Shown one piece after another: positions 43,439 to 51,933 of a DNA stretch of 64,000 nucleotides (position 1 is the stretch's first letter; each line of letters begins with the position of its first letter). Made by a program: the position numbers and the translations under genes. The notes beneath the pieces are model-generated. The model made no database searches. It was not told the DNA's origin and saw only the letters and a program-made list of their open reading frames with translations. The stretch spans positions 270,893-334,892 of the forward strand of contig NZ_JAUHPX010000004.1 of assembly GCF_030418305.1 (NCBI RefSeq), read 5' to 3'. This DNA is from Demequina lignilytica. GTDB taxonomy: Bacteria > Actinomycetota > Actinomycetes > Actinomycetales > Demequinaceae.

Positions 43439-43482
43439 GGGCCTCGGGGGCATCCGCACGGATGCGGACGTCCCCCGGGGCC
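43439..43482. terminator. Hairpin between the symporter and GH43 genes
   Basis: GGCCTCGGGGG at the left pairs with CCCCCGGGGCC at the right, with further pairing of CATCCG/CGGATG inside. It lies between the LacI-like operator and the GH43 start, so it either ends the symporter transcript or sits in the GH43 leader. Confidence 0.6.
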
Positions 43483-43498
43483 TGAGACTGGTCACGAG

Positions 43499-43514
43499 TT
43501 TACAACGATGGAAA
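43499..43514. promoter_or_regulatory. LacI-type operator candidate
   Basis: TTTACAACGATGGAAA has a central CG and is 12 of 16 palindromic, typical of LacI-family sites. It lies between the symporter stop and the GH43 gene. No LacI-family gene is in the window. Confidence 0.5.
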
Positions 43515-43581
43515 GCGCGTGTCGAACCGGTGCGCCACCATGCGTGCGCGGAGTCGAGCCGGCACGCGCTCGCCCCGCCGC

Positions 43582-44931
43582 TCAGGTGCGCGCGGTGGCG
43601 AGCTCCTCGCCCGCCGGTGCACCCGCATCGTCCGCACCGCCGCGGCCGCGCGGCCGGTCGTTGCGCATGAGCAGGCTCGCGACCACCGTCACCGCCACGA
43701 TCGCGACGGACATCACCAGGTAGGCGTTCGAGAAGCCGATGGACTCGTAGGCCACGCCGATCGGCAGCGAGAAGACGGCGACACCCAGCGACTTCGCGAC
43801 CCCGAAGCCGAGCATGTACGCGGTGGCCGAGATGCGGACGTCGAACGTGCGGGTGATGTACTTCATCACGGAGACCAGCATCAGCGGCATCTCGATCGCG
43901 GCGAGCAGGCGCCACGCGATCAGCGCCTCCGTCGTGGTGACCAGCGCCGAGCCCAGCACGCGGACCACCAGGATCGCGGCGAAGAGCTGCAGACCGCGCT
44001 TGGCGCCGATCCGGTTGACGAACCAGGGCGCGACCAGCATCACTGCGGCCTCCGCGAAGATCTGGATGGTGACCACGTAGGAGAACAGGGAGACCGGGTC
44101 GCCGTGGTCGACGTGGGCGGCGAAGTAGATGGAGAACTGCTGATCGAACACGTCGTAGAGCGCCGCGGTCCCGAACATCAGCACGACGAAGCCGAGGAAG
44201 CTGCGATCCTTGACCAGGCCCAGCACCGCCGCGCGGCTCACCTTGACGGAGGAGTGCTCACCCTCGGCCGCGCTCTGCTCCGCCTGCCGCGGCACCCGCG
44301 CGACGAACAGGAGCGCGCCGAGCACGAGCGCGCAGAAGGATGCCGCCCACCAGATGCTGTCGGGGTTCACGTTCGCCCACAGCCAGCCCGCGACCAGGGT
44401 GATGGTGCCGCCCGCGAGCGAGCCGAAGAGGCGGGCATGCCCGTACTCGAAGTCGTTGGCGCGCGAGGCGCGCTCGTTGAACGCCTCCACCACGCTCACG
44501 CCGGCCAGCAGCACCAGCGCCATGAACATGCCGGACACGACCGCCGCGCCCACCGGGCTCCATGCCAGCAGCGGCGTGAACACGAAGGCGAAGAACGGCC
44601 CCACCATCGCGCCGCACAGCACCACGAACGCGAACAGGTGCTTGCGCAGCCCGAGCCGGTCCTGCAGGTAGCCGTAGAGCGGCTGGAGGCACAGCGCAGT
44701 GATCGCCATCACGGTGTTGATCAGCCCGATGTTGCCCTCGCCGAGGCCCCTCTGGTCGAACCACAGCCCGTGGAAGGAGAAGAAGATCTGCCAGATGGCG
44801 AAGTAGAAGAAGTACAGACCGCCGTAGTTCCAGAACACGCCCCGCCTCAGCGACCCCCTCAGGCCCCGGTCGGACGATGCGGGGGTCGCGCCGGGCGACG
44901 GCGACGTGGCGGGCGTGGGCGCAGCGGACAT
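43582..44931 (-). CDS. MFS sugar symporter, LacY/oligosaccharide:H+ family
   Basis: The product is 449 aa with 12 predicted helices. The ATG at 44931 has AAGGAG 7 bases upstream. The beginning (FWNYGGLYFFYFAIWQIFFSF) and the loop GYLQDRLGLRKHL after helix 2 are characteristic of the LacY/RafB family. Other family marks are SVVEAFNERASRANDFEYG and YGHARLFGSLAGG. It likely imports a di- or oligosaccharide with protons, feeding the GH43 enzyme downstream. An Ala/Pro/Ser-rich N-terminal extension of about 28 residues and an acidic tail are additions. A perfect palindrome lies 48 bases upstream of the start. Confidence 0.88.
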   Translation of the reverse strand: MSAAPTPATSPSPGATPASSDRGLRGSLRRGVFWNYGGLYFFYFAIWQIFFSFHGLWFDQRGLGEGNIGLINTVMAITALCLQPLYGYLQDRLGLRKHLFAFVVLCGAMVGPFFAFVFTPLLAWSPVGAAVVSGMFMALVLLAGVSVVEAFNERASRANDFEYGHARLFGSLAGGTITLVAGWLWANVNPDSIWWAASFCALVLGALLFVARVPRQAEQSAAEGEHSSVKVSRAAVLGLVKDRSFLGFVVLMFGTAALYDVFDQQFSIYFAAHVDHGDPVSLFSYVVTIQIFAEAAVMLVAPWFVNRIGAKRGLQLFAAILVVRVLGSALVTTTEALIAWRLLAAIEMPLMLVSVMKYITRTFDVRISATAYMLGFGVAKSLGVAVFSLPIGVAYESIGFSNAYLVMSVAIVAVTVVASLLMRNDRPRGRGGADDAGAPAGEELATART

Positions 44932-44978
44932 GGGCGACTCCTTCGTGCGAGGGTCGGGCCCACCTTTGCACCCGTCAA

Positions 44979-44997
44979 ACAGTGATCTCTTCACTGT
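44979..44997. promoter_or_regulatory. Operator palindrome upstream of the symporter gene
   Basis: ACAGTGATCTCTTCACTGT is a 7-5-7 perfect inverted repeat, 48 bases upstream of the ATG at 44931. It overlaps TTTACA on the minus strand, a possible -35 element, so binding there should block transcription. The cognate regulator is not in the window. Confidence 0.6.
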
Positions 44998-45094
44998 AAA
45001 CGCTCCCAGCGGTGCCGCATTCCATCGCGGGTCGGGCCCGGGGGCTGGCCCCCTCTGACAGCCCGAGGTTCGCGCACCGGCGTAGCCTGAAGGT

Positions 45095-45739
45095 GTGAGC
45101 AGGAGCCGGCGATGGCTGGCCGCGATCGCGCTGACCGCGACCCTCCTCGCCGGGTGCTCGCAGGGCGACGTGCCGGAGCCGTCACCGAGCGCGACCAGCC
45201 AGATGCCCTCCGCGACGGCGACGCCGAGCCCCGCGCCGACCCCGACGCCCACACCCTCGCCCACCCCGACGTGCGAAGCCTTCGGCACGGAGGAGGCGAC
45301 CGCATCGTCCGACGACTGGGGCGCGCACCTGAGCCCCGTGATCTGGGGCTCGACCATGCGCCTGGGGACCCACGATTGCTACGACCGCTGGGTGCTCGAG
45401 TTCGCGGGGGCCACGGCCGCGCCGGGGTGGTCCGTCACGCCCTACGAGGCGAGCACCTTCACGCTCGACCCCTCCGGGGAGGAGCTCACGCCCGCGCTCG
45501 CCGGCGCGGCGTCGCTCGACGTCGCGTTCGGCGCATGGGTCGACGGCACCCCGCTGGGCGAGGACGCGTACACAGGTCCCATGACCCTCGCGGGCGGCGG
45601 GGCGATCCTCGAGGCGCGGATCCTGGGCGGATTCGAGGGCATCAGTCACGTCGGGATCGGGCTCGACCAGGCGCGGCCCTACCGGGTGACGTGGCTCGAG
45701 GACCCGGTCCGTTTGGTCGTGGACGTCTTCACGGGCTGA
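45095..45739 (+). CDS. AMIN-like domain lipoprotein
   Basis: The product is 214 aa from a GTG with GAAGG just before it. A lipoprotein signal (ALTATLLAGC, Cys21) and a Pro/Thr/Ser stalk (TPSPAPTPTPTPSPTPT) precede a beta domain. That domain has the pattern of the AMIN-like family: THDCYDRWVLEFAG, GWSVTPYEAS, AYTGPMTLAG and FEGISHVGIGLDQARPYRV, ending with a DPVRLVVDV strand. Such domains bind wall or envelope partners in other proteins; the role of the stand-alone lipoprotein is unknown. It is convergent with the CopC-CopD gene. Confidence 0.82.
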   Translation: MSRSRRWLAAIALTATLLAGCSQGDVPEPSPSATSQMPSATATPSPAPTPTPTPSPTPTCEAFGTEEATASSDDWGAHLSPVIWGSTMRLGTHDCYDRWVLEFAGATAAPGWSVTPYEASTFTLDPSGEELTPALAGAASLDVAFGAWVDGTPLGEDAYTGPMTLAGGGAILEARILGGFEGISHVGIGLDQARPYRVTWLEDPVRLVVDVFTG

Positions 45740-45748
45740 GAGAGCCCG

Positions 45749-47212
45749 TCACATGTGGACGGTGGAGGCGACCAGCACCGCGGTGGCGATCACGACCGCC
45801 GCGAACAGCCACGCCTCGGCGACGGCGGCGCGACGCAGGTGCGTCGCATCGTCCTCCCCGCCGGCCTCCGCAGAGGCCGCCGCGGAGGTCGCCGCGGCGC
45901 GGTTCAGCCGCGGCACCACGGAGAAGTGCGTGTAGGCGCCGATCGCGCCGACCACGAGCACCACCGCGACCTTCACCAGCAGGACGATGCCCCAGGTCGT
46001 GGCCCACAGATCGGAGAGCTCGTCCACGATCGCCCAGGTGAGCGCGACGCCGGCGGCGCCCACCACCACGAACGCGCCCGCGGCGACCACCCCGAAGCGC
46101 GAGCCCATGCGGGCCGCGTCGAGCGGCCGGCCCTCCCGGCGGCGGCGCAGCAGCACGCTCGCCAGGGTCACGACCCCGCCGACCCAGATCGCGGCCGCCG
46201 CGAGGTGCGCCACGTCGGCGGTCAGCACGAGCCAGCGCGGCTCGGCGGTGTTGCTGTGCCCGCCGAGGACGTGGCCCGCGCCCGCGAGCAGCACGCCGAT
46301 CACGGCGAGCCACGACCCGCGGGCGCTGCGCCACGCGCCCAGCAGCATGAGCAGCGCGCCCGCCGCCTGCAGGCCCAGCACCCAGGCGACGGACCCGGTG
46401 GTCGCCGTGTCGAGCGCCTCGAGGGTGAGGCCATCGGCAAGCGAGCCGCCGTCGAGCAGCTCGGAGCGGCCGACGAGCCGCAGCGCGAGACCGCCCAGGA
46501 GGAGCGCGCCGCACCAGCGCACGCCGGCGATGACGCGCGGCTCGTCGATCCGGTCGGTGCCGCGCAGCGCGATCGCGGCGAAGGCGAGCGCGCCCGCGCC
46601 GACCAGCAGCGCCCATAGGGCGATCGCGCTGCCCGCGCGCGCCAGGATCTCGGCGAAGGTGTCGCCCCCGACACCGCCCGCGTCCTCCTCGTGATCCTCC
46701 GGCATCGGGGACATCGACGCCGAGGGCGAGGGCGAGGCGCTCGCGGTGGGCGTCGGGGCGGCGGACGCGCTGGCGGACGGCGTGGCCGAGGGCGACGGCT
46801 CGGTTCCGACCACGGCGAAGGCGAAGATCCCGTCGAGGGGGTGACCGTCCTGCGCCGCGACAGTCCACTCGACCGTGTAGTCGCCGTCGTCGAGCGCCGC
46901 GACCGGCGTCGCGACCATCTCGAGGCCGTCATCCGACTGCGTGACCTCGACGCCGACGGGGCCGTCGGGTCCGGTCACCACCACCGCGTCGCCCAGCGGC
47001 GTCACCGGCAGGGAGTACGTCAGGACGATGCGCTCGACCGGCTCCGTGAGGGTCGAGCCGTCCGCGGGGTCGGAGGCGTCGAGCTGGGTGTGCGCCTGCG
47101 CGGGCGCCGCGGCCAGGAGCGCGAGCAGCGCCGCGAGCGCCACCGCGAGGGCGGCCGGCAGGGCGCGGCGACCGGCGCCGGTGCGCGTGGGGACGCTCGT
47201 GGGGACGGACAT
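45749..47212 (-). CDS. CopC-CopD copper resistance fusion protein
   Basis: The product is 487 aa from the ATG at 47212. A signal peptide ends at AQA, and the mature protein begins with HTQLDASDPADG, where the first His is the N-terminal Cu(II) ligand of CopC. The CopC domain runs to about residue 140 (VTPLGDAVVV, YTVEWTVAAQDGHPLDG). A low-complexity Ala/Ser/Pro linker leads to a CopD domain with eight or so helices (GHVLGGHSNTAEPRW, DVAHLAAAAIWVGGV, YTHFSVVPRLN). The fused form is typical of actinobacteria and YcnJ-like proteins; it is thought to bind periplasmic-side copper and pass it inward. Confidence 0.92.
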   Translation of the reverse strand: MSVPTSVPTRTGAGRRALPAALAVALAALLALLAAAPAQAHTQLDASDPADGSTLTEPVERIVLTYSLPVTPLGDAVVVTGPDGPVGVEVTQSDDGLEMVATPVAALDDGDYTVEWTVAAQDGHPLDGIFAFAVVGTEPSPSATPSASASAAPTPTASASPSPSASMSPMPEDHEEDAGGVGGDTFAEILARAGSAIALWALLVGAGALAFAAIALRGTDRIDEPRVIAGVRWCGALLLGGLALRLVGRSELLDGGSLADGLTLEALDTATTGSVAWVLGLQAAGALLMLLGAWRSARGSWLAVIGVLLAGAGHVLGGHSNTAEPRWLVLTADVAHLAAAAIWVGGVVTLASVLLRRRREGRPLDAARMGSRFGVVAAGAFVVVGAAGVALTWAIVDELSDLWATTWGIVLLVKVAVVLVVGAIGAYTHFSVVPRLNRAAATSAAASAEAGGEDDATHLRRAAVAEAWLFAAVVIATAVLVASTVHM

Positions 47213-47338
47213 GGCAGTCGAGCGTAGGCGGGACGCGCGCGAGGCGCCAGGGTTGACCCCTCCCGTATGCTCCGTGGCACGGCACCGGACATCGAGGTCC
47301 GGATCCGCCGCCGTCCCTCGACGCGGAGAGGCGCTCCC

Positions 47339-48277
47339 ATGGAGATCACCGACGTTCACCCGGACCTGCACGAGCCCCTGAGGCGGCTCCCACCGCTCGA
47401 CCTCAGCACGCGGTGGGCGCGATGGCTCGGCCGCGTGGGACCGCGCCTGCAGCGCACCAAGCCCGTCGCCGGCGTCGCCGTGCGCTGGGTGCGGTCCGGC
47501 CGCCTACGCCTGCGGGTCTACTCCCCCGCGACCCCACCCGCCGCACCCGCGCCGGCCCTGCTGTGGATCCACGGCGGCGGCCTGGTGATCGGCTCGGCCG
47601 TGCAGGACGACGGCCTCTGCGCCCGCACCGCGAAGCGACTCGGCACGGTGGTGGTCTCCGTCGAGTACCGGCTCGCGCCCGAGCACCCGTTCCCCGCCGC
47701 GCTGGACGATGCGACCGCGGCGTGGGAGTGGCTCCACGCGCATGCCCGCGAGCTCGGGATCGATCCGGGTCGTGTCGCGATCGGCGGGGAGAGCGCGGGA
47801 GGCGGGATCGCGGCGGCGCTGGCGCAGTCGCTCCGGGACTCCGGCGGGGTGCAGCCGGTCGCGCAGTGGCTGTTCGCCCCGATGCTCGACGACCGCACCG
47901 CCGCGGACACGTCCCTGGACGCCGTCGACCACGTGGTCTGGAGCAACGTGAGCAACCGGGTCGGATGGAGCGCCTACCTGGGCGCCGCACCCGGGGCGGC
48001 ATCCGTCCCGCCGTACGCGGTGCCCGCGCGCCGGGAGGACCTCGGCGGCCTGCCGCCCGCCTGGCTCTACGCCGGCGACATCGAGCTGTTCCACGACGAG
48101 GTCGCGGACTACGCCCGCCGGTTGGACGATGCGGGCGTCCCCGTGACGTTCGAGGTGGTCGAGGGTGCGGCGCACGGCTTCGAGAACTGGGCCGCGTCGA
48201 CCCCGCTGTCGAAGGCGCTGGTCGGCGGCGCGTGGGCGTGGCTGGCGGCGCGGCTAGGGGTGCAGCCGCTCGCCTGA
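47339..48277 (+). CDS. Alpha/beta hydrolase of the HSL esterase family
   Basis: The product is 312 aa from the ATG at 47339 (GGAGAGG upstream). It has the oxyanion motif LLWIHGGGLVIGS, the HSL mark VSVEYRLAPEHPFPAALDD, the nucleophile elbow AIGGESAGGGIAA, a catalytic Asp in the YAGDIELFHDE region and His in GAAHGFENW. This is a typical acetyl-esterase/lipase-type enzyme acting on short acyl esters. The physiological substrate is unknown. A TetR-like operator and the MpaB gene follow directly. Confidence 0.9.
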   Translation: MEITDVHPDLHEPLRRLPPLDLSTRWARWLGRVGPRLQRTKPVAGVAVRWVRSGRLRLRVYSPATPPAAPAPALLWIHGGGLVIGSAVQDDGLCARTAKRLGTVVVSVEYRLAPEHPFPAALDDATAAWEWLHAHARELGIDPGRVAIGGESAGGGIAAALAQSLRDSGGVQPVAQWLFAPMLDDRTAADTSLDAVDHVVWSNVSNRVGWSAYLGAAPGAASVPPYAVPARREDLGGLPPAWLYAGDIELFHDEVADYARRLDDAGVPVTFEVVEGAAHGFENWAASTPLSKALVGGAWAWLAARLGVQPLA

Positions 48278-48298
48278 GCCGGCCGCGCTCGCGACCAT

Positions 48299-48318
48299 AA
48301 GTGAATCGCGATTCACTT
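48299..48318. promoter_or_regulatory. Perfect 20-bp palindrome, TetR-type operator
   Basis: AAGTGAATCGCGATTCACTT is fully self-complementary and lies 19 bases before the ATG at 48337 of the MpaB/DUF2236 gene. The form TGAATCGCGATTCA is typical of TetR-family sites. No TetR gene is found in the window, so the regulator must be encoded elsewhere. Confidence 0.7.
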
Positions 48319-48336
48319 CTGTGCTACCGTGCCCGC

Positions 48337-49185
48337 ATGACGACCCTCAAGGCCGAGCGTCGACACGAGCTCGACGGCATCGACACCGCCGCGCTCCGCG
48401 AGGGCGCAAACTGGTTCATCCAGCTCGCCGGCACGGCGAACGTGATCTGGCAGCTGTCCTACCCGCCGGTCGGCCACGGCGTGGTCGAGTCGACCAGCCC
48501 CGGCGCGCTGTTCCACGACCCGCGACGGCGGATGAGGACCACCATCGGGTACATCGCGGTGACGATGCTGGGCAGGGCCGACGAGCGCGCCGCCTACCGG
48601 GCCGCGACCAACCGGTCGCACGCGCCGGTGACGTCGCCGCCCGGGACGCGGGTTCCCTACCGCGCCTTCGACCCGGCGCTCCAGCAGTGGGTGGCGGCAT
48701 GCCTCTACCGGGGGGCCGAGCACGCCTACGAGCGCGTGCACGGGCCTCTCGCCGGGCCGTTCCGGGAGGAGTTCTACCGGCAGGGCAGGGTGTTCGGCAC
48801 CACCCTGCAGATGCCCGCCGAGGCGTGGCCCGCGACCCGCGACGACTTCGAGGCGTGGTGGAGCGAGCACCTCACCCGCCTCGAGATGGACGATCGCACC
48901 CGCGCCTACCTGTGGCGCGTGCTGCGCCTCGAGTACCTCGGCCGCGACCTGCCCGCGCCGCTGATCCGCTGGCGCATCCGGATGACCGGCGGCTACCTCG
49001 GCCCGCAGTTCCGGGAGCTGATGCGGATGACCTGGACCGACGACGACCAGCGCCGCTTCGAACGCTTCAACCGCCGCATGGCCGCCGTGCAGCGCGCGCT
49101 GCCGCGGGCCCTCCGCGAGGCGCCGCTGACGCGGCCGCTTCGCGACGTGCGCAAGCGGCTCGCGGCGGGGCGACCGCTGTTCTGA
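48337..49185 (+). CDS. MpaB/DUF2236 family oxygenase-like protein
   Basis: The product is 282 aa from the ATG at 48337. Family motifs include GTANVIWQLSYPPVGHGVVES, FHDPRRRMRTTIGYIAV, RVPYRAFDPALQQWVAACL and YLGRDLPAPL near the end. DUF2236 proteins share a heme-binding fold with the MpaB oxygenase and latex-clearing protein. The conserved His/Arg residues of PVGHG and DPRRR are present, but which residue binds heme cannot be shown here. A perfect palindrome overlaps its promoter. Confidence 0.85.
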   Translation: MTTLKAERRHELDGIDTAALREGANWFIQLAGTANVIWQLSYPPVGHGVVESTSPGALFHDPRRRMRTTIGYIAVTMLGRADERAAYRAATNRSHAPVTSPPGTRVPYRAFDPALQQWVAACLYRGAEHAYERVHGPLAGPFREEFYRQGRVFGTTLQMPAEAWPATRDDFEAWWSEHLTRLEMDDRTRAYLWRVLRLEYLGRDLPAPLIRWRIRMTGGYLGPQFRELMRMTWTDDDQRRFERFNRRMAAVQRALPRALREAPLTRPLRDVRKRLAAGRPLF

Positions 49186-49201
49186 GGCGCACGGTCCGCT
49201 G

Positions 49202-49251
49202 GCCGGACATGAGCGCGCGATCCGCACCTCGATCCGGCACTCATGTCCGGC
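49202..49251. repeat. Imperfect inverted repeat with 21-bp arms
   Basis: GCCGGACATGAG at 49202-49213 and CTCATGTCCGGC at 49240-49251 pair perfectly; the inner part of each arm (to 49222 and from 49231) pairs with mismatches. It lies between convergent genes and may act as a terminator, but lacks a T-run. Confidence 0.65.
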
Positions 49252-49301
49252 GACGACCGAGGCGCGCGAAGGGCGCGGGCTGGCGAGCGGGGCGAGGCGG
49301 T

Positions 49302-50009
49302 TCAGGCGCGCGCGGGCACCGCGAAGCTGTGCCGGACCTTGATCGCGTCGACCGCGTCGGACGCGAGCAGCGCGAGGACGGCGCGCGCGCCGTCCGGGTC
49401 GGTCGCGGCGGTCGCGACGGCTCCCGCGAACACCGTGGTGATCGCGCAGTCGTCCGGCAGCGTGCCCAGGATCCGGATCCCCGGCTGACCCGCGAGCTCG
49501 CTCAGCTGCTGACACCCCAGGTCCACGTCGCCGGCCGCGAGCGACGCGGCGACGGGGATGCCGGGCCTCGCCTGCACCAGGCGACCGCCGAGCTCGTCCG
49601 CGAGGCCCCACCGCTCGATCATCGCGACCAGCGCCGTCCCGCTCGGCCCGGTCGAGTAGCCGATGCGCGGCGCGGCGAGCAGCGTCTCCCGCATGGCCGC
49701 GGCGTCCGGGAAGGCGGGTCCGTCCGGAGCGACGGCGGCATCGACTCCCGGCGCGGGCACGGCGACCGCGACCTCCGAGACCACCAGCGGGGTCAGCGTG
49801 GCCGCGTCGACGTGACCGGCGTCGGCGAGCCGGCCCAGCGCGCCGTCGGCGAGGAAGACCAGGTCGAACGGCTCACCCTCGGCCACCCGGCGCGCCGCGT
49901 CCACGCCGCCGACCGACTCGACCTCGACCTCAGGGAGCCCCGCGTCCGCGGCAGCCGCGACCAGGTCCGCGAGCACGTGGCGGGTCGCCATCGAGGAGAT
50001 CGCCCTCAT
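49302..50009 (-). CDS. ModA-like periplasmic-binding-fold protein without signal peptide
   Basis: The product is 235 aa. The ATG at 50009 overlaps the stop of the aldo/keto reductase by 4 bases. The sequence has the type 2 periplasmic-binding fold pattern (GEPFDLVFLADGALGRLADAG, IGYSTGPSGTALVAMIERWG, ARPGIPVAASLAAGDVDLGC, SELAGQPGIRILGTLPDD), close to ModA-type proteins. There is no signal peptide, so it should be cytoplasmic. It is the last gene of the protocatechuate operon; it could bind a pathway intermediate, act as an enzyme or be a sensor. Its role is unassigned. Confidence 0.75.
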   Translation of the reverse strand: MRAISSMATRHVLADLVAAAADAGLPEVEVESVGGVDAARRVAEGEPFDLVFLADGALGRLADAGHVDAATLTPLVVSEVAVAVPAPGVDAAVAPDGPAFPDAAAMRETLLAAPRIGYSTGPSGTALVAMIERWGLADELGGRLVQARPGIPVAASLAAGDVDLGCQQLSELAGQPGIRILGTLPDDCAITTVFAGAVATAATDPDGARAVLALLASDAVDAIKVRHSFAVPARA

Positions 50010-50980
50010 GCGGCGTCCTCGAAGGACTCGGCGTCCACCTCGGCGGACTGCGCGGCGTTGTAGCGACCGCCCGACACCGTGGCGGTGTCGATGAGCGCGC
50101 CCGCGCGCTCCAGGAGAGCGGAATCGATACTCAGCGAGACGACTGACTCGTTCTCGAGCGCGTGCGCGAGGCTCGTCGTGCCCGGGATCGCCGTGACGTG
50201 CGGCCCGCGCGACAGGACCCACGCGAGCGCGAGCTGCGCGGGCGTGCACCCGGCCTCGACGGCGAGCGCCCTCCAGGCCGGCAGCAGCGCCGCGTTGGCG
50301 GGCCAGTGGTCCGACTGGAAGCGCGGCATGCCCCGCCGGATGTCCTTCGGGGCGAGCGCCTCCGGGTCCTCGACCGCGCCCGCGAGGAAGCCGCGGGCCA
50401 CAGGCGAGAACGCGACCAGCGCGACGCCGGCCTCCCGGGTCGCCTCGAGGATCCCGAGCTCGGGGTTGCGGCTCCACAGCGAGTACTCGTTCTGCACGGC
50501 GGCGATGGGCCCGACCGCGAGCGCCTCGTGCAGCCGCGCGACGGACACCTCGGACAGCCCGATCGCGCCGATCTTGCCGGCGGCCACGGCGTCGGCCAGA
50601 GCGCCGACGCTCTCCCCGATCGGCACGGACTTGTCCCACCGGTGCAGGTAGTAGAGGTCGATGCGTTCGACGCCGAGCCGCCCGAGCGACGCGTCGACCT
50701 GCGCCCTCAGGGTCTCGGGGCGCCCGTCGATGGTCTTGACCCCGTCGACCATCGCCATGCCGCCCTTGGAGGCCACCAGCGCATCGTCCCGCCGCCCCCG
50801 CAGCGCACGCCCCACGAGCTCCTCGTTGCGCCCGCCGCCATAGAGCGTGGCGGTGTCGAGGTGCCGCACGCCGGCGTCGAGGGCGGCGCGCAGCATGCGC
50901 TCCCCATCCTCGGGCGAGGGTGCCACGCCGTAGGCGTGGCTGAGCTCCATGCAGCCCAGGCCGATGCGAGGCAGGATCAC
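50006..50980 (-). CDS. Aldo/keto reductase in the protocatechuate operon
   Basis: The product is 324 aa from a GTG that overlaps the ligC stop (GTGA). It has the aldo/keto reductase barrel with GVRHLDTATLYGGGRNEELVG (catalytic Asp and Tyr), VASKGG (Lys), YYLHRWD (His) and the cofactor segment AIPGTTSLAHALEN. It is closest in pattern to the YajO/YhdN-like group. Its coupling to ligC suggests that it reduces an aldehyde or keto intermediate of aromatic breakdown, or protects the cell from the semialdehyde made by LigAB (inference). Confidence 0.85.
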   Translation of the reverse strand: MILPRIGLGCMELSHAYGVAPSPEDGERMLRAALDAGVRHLDTATLYGGGRNEELVGRALRGRRDDALVASKGGMAMVDGVKTIDGRPETLRAQVDASLGRLGVERIDLYYLHRWDKSVPIGESVGALADAVAAGKIGAIGLSEVSVARLHEALAVGPIAAVQNEYSLWSRNPELGILEATREAGVALVAFSPVARGFLAGAVEDPEALAPKDIRRGMPRFQSDHWPANAALLPAWRALAVEAGCTPAQLALAWVLSRGPHVTAIPGTTSLAHALENESVVSLSIDSALLERAGALIDTATVSGGRYNAAQSAEVDAESFEDAA

Positions 50981-51933
50981 GCGAGCTGCTCCTCGAGCGC
51001 GCCCAGCACGCGGTAGCAGTCGATCACCTGGCGCAGCGAGGAGTTGGGCTCGCGGCCCTCGCGGATCGCCGCGACGAACTCCCGGTCCTGCAGCTCGATG
51101 CCGTTCATGCTGACCGCGACGTTCGACACGTCGATGGGCTCCTCGCGGCCGTCGACCAGGTCGTCGTAGCGCGCGATGTAGGTGCCGGTGTCGCCGATGT
51201 AGCGGAAGAAGGTGCCGAACGGACCGTCGTTGTTGAAGGACAGCGACAGCGTGCAGATCGCCCCGGACTCCGCCCTGAGCTGGATCGACATGTCCATCGC
51301 GATGCCCAGCTCCGGGTGGATCGGGCCCTGGATCGCGTTCGCCTGGACGATGCGTCCGGCCTGGTAGGCGAACAGGTCCACGGTGTGCGCGGCGTGGTGC
51401 CACAGGAGGTGGTCGGTCCAGGACCGCGGCTCGCCCTTGGCGTTGGTGTTGGTGCGGCGGAAGAAGTAGGTCTGCACGTCCATCTGCTGGATGCCGAACT
51501 CCCCGGCCGCGATCCGCTGGTGCACCCACTGATGTGAGGGGTTGAAGCGGCGGGTGTGCCCGACCATCGCCACCAGCGACGAGGCCTCGGCCGCCGCGAG
51601 GGTGGCCTCGGCGTCGGCGAGCGAGTCCGCGAGCGGGATCTCGACCTGGACGTGCTTGCCTGCCGCGAGCGCCGCCTGCGTCTGGGACGCGTGCAGCCCG
51701 GTCGGGGTGGCGAGGATCACCGCGTCGACGTCGTCGCGCTCGAGCACCGCCTCGTAGCCCACCACCGCGGCCGGGACGCCGTACCTGTCCGCGACCGCCT
51801 GGGTCGGCTCCGGCCTGGTGCCGGACACCACCGTGACCACCGCATCGTCGATGCTCGCGAGCCCGTCGAGATGCTTCATCCCGAAGGCGCCGGCGGCGCC
51901 GACGACGGCGACGCGGACCTTGTCGCTGCTCAC
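50977..51933 (-). CDS. ligC: 4-carboxy-2-hydroxymuconate-6-semialdehyde dehydrogenase
   Basis: The product is 318 aa from a GTG overlapping the ligAB stop. It is a Gfo/Idh/MocA protein (AVVGAAGAFGMKHLDGL Rossmann motif) with the LigC-type segments QVEIPLADSLADAE, GHTRRFNPSHQWVHQ and SWTDHLLWHHAAHTVDLFAY. LigC oxidises the cyclic hemiacetal of the ring-cleavage product with NADP+ to 2-pyrone-4,6-dicarboxylate. Length and motifs match LigC and PmdC. It is placed directly between the dioxygenase and the next steps. Confidence 0.9.
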   Translation of the reverse strand: MSSDKVRVAVVGAAGAFGMKHLDGLASIDDAVVTVVSGTRPEPTQAVADRYGVPAAVVGYEAVLERDDVDAVILATPTGLHASQTQAALAAGKHVQVEIPLADSLADAEATLAAAEASSLVAMVGHTRRFNPSHQWVHQRIAAGEFGIQQMDVQTYFFRRTNTNAKGEPRSWTDHLLWHHAAHTVDLFAYQAGRIVQANAIQGPIHPELGIAMDMSIQLRAESGAICTLSLSFNNDGPFGTFFRYIGDTGTYIARYDDLVDGREEPIDVSNVAVSMNGIELQDREFVAAIREGREPNSSLRQVIDCYRVLGALEEQLA

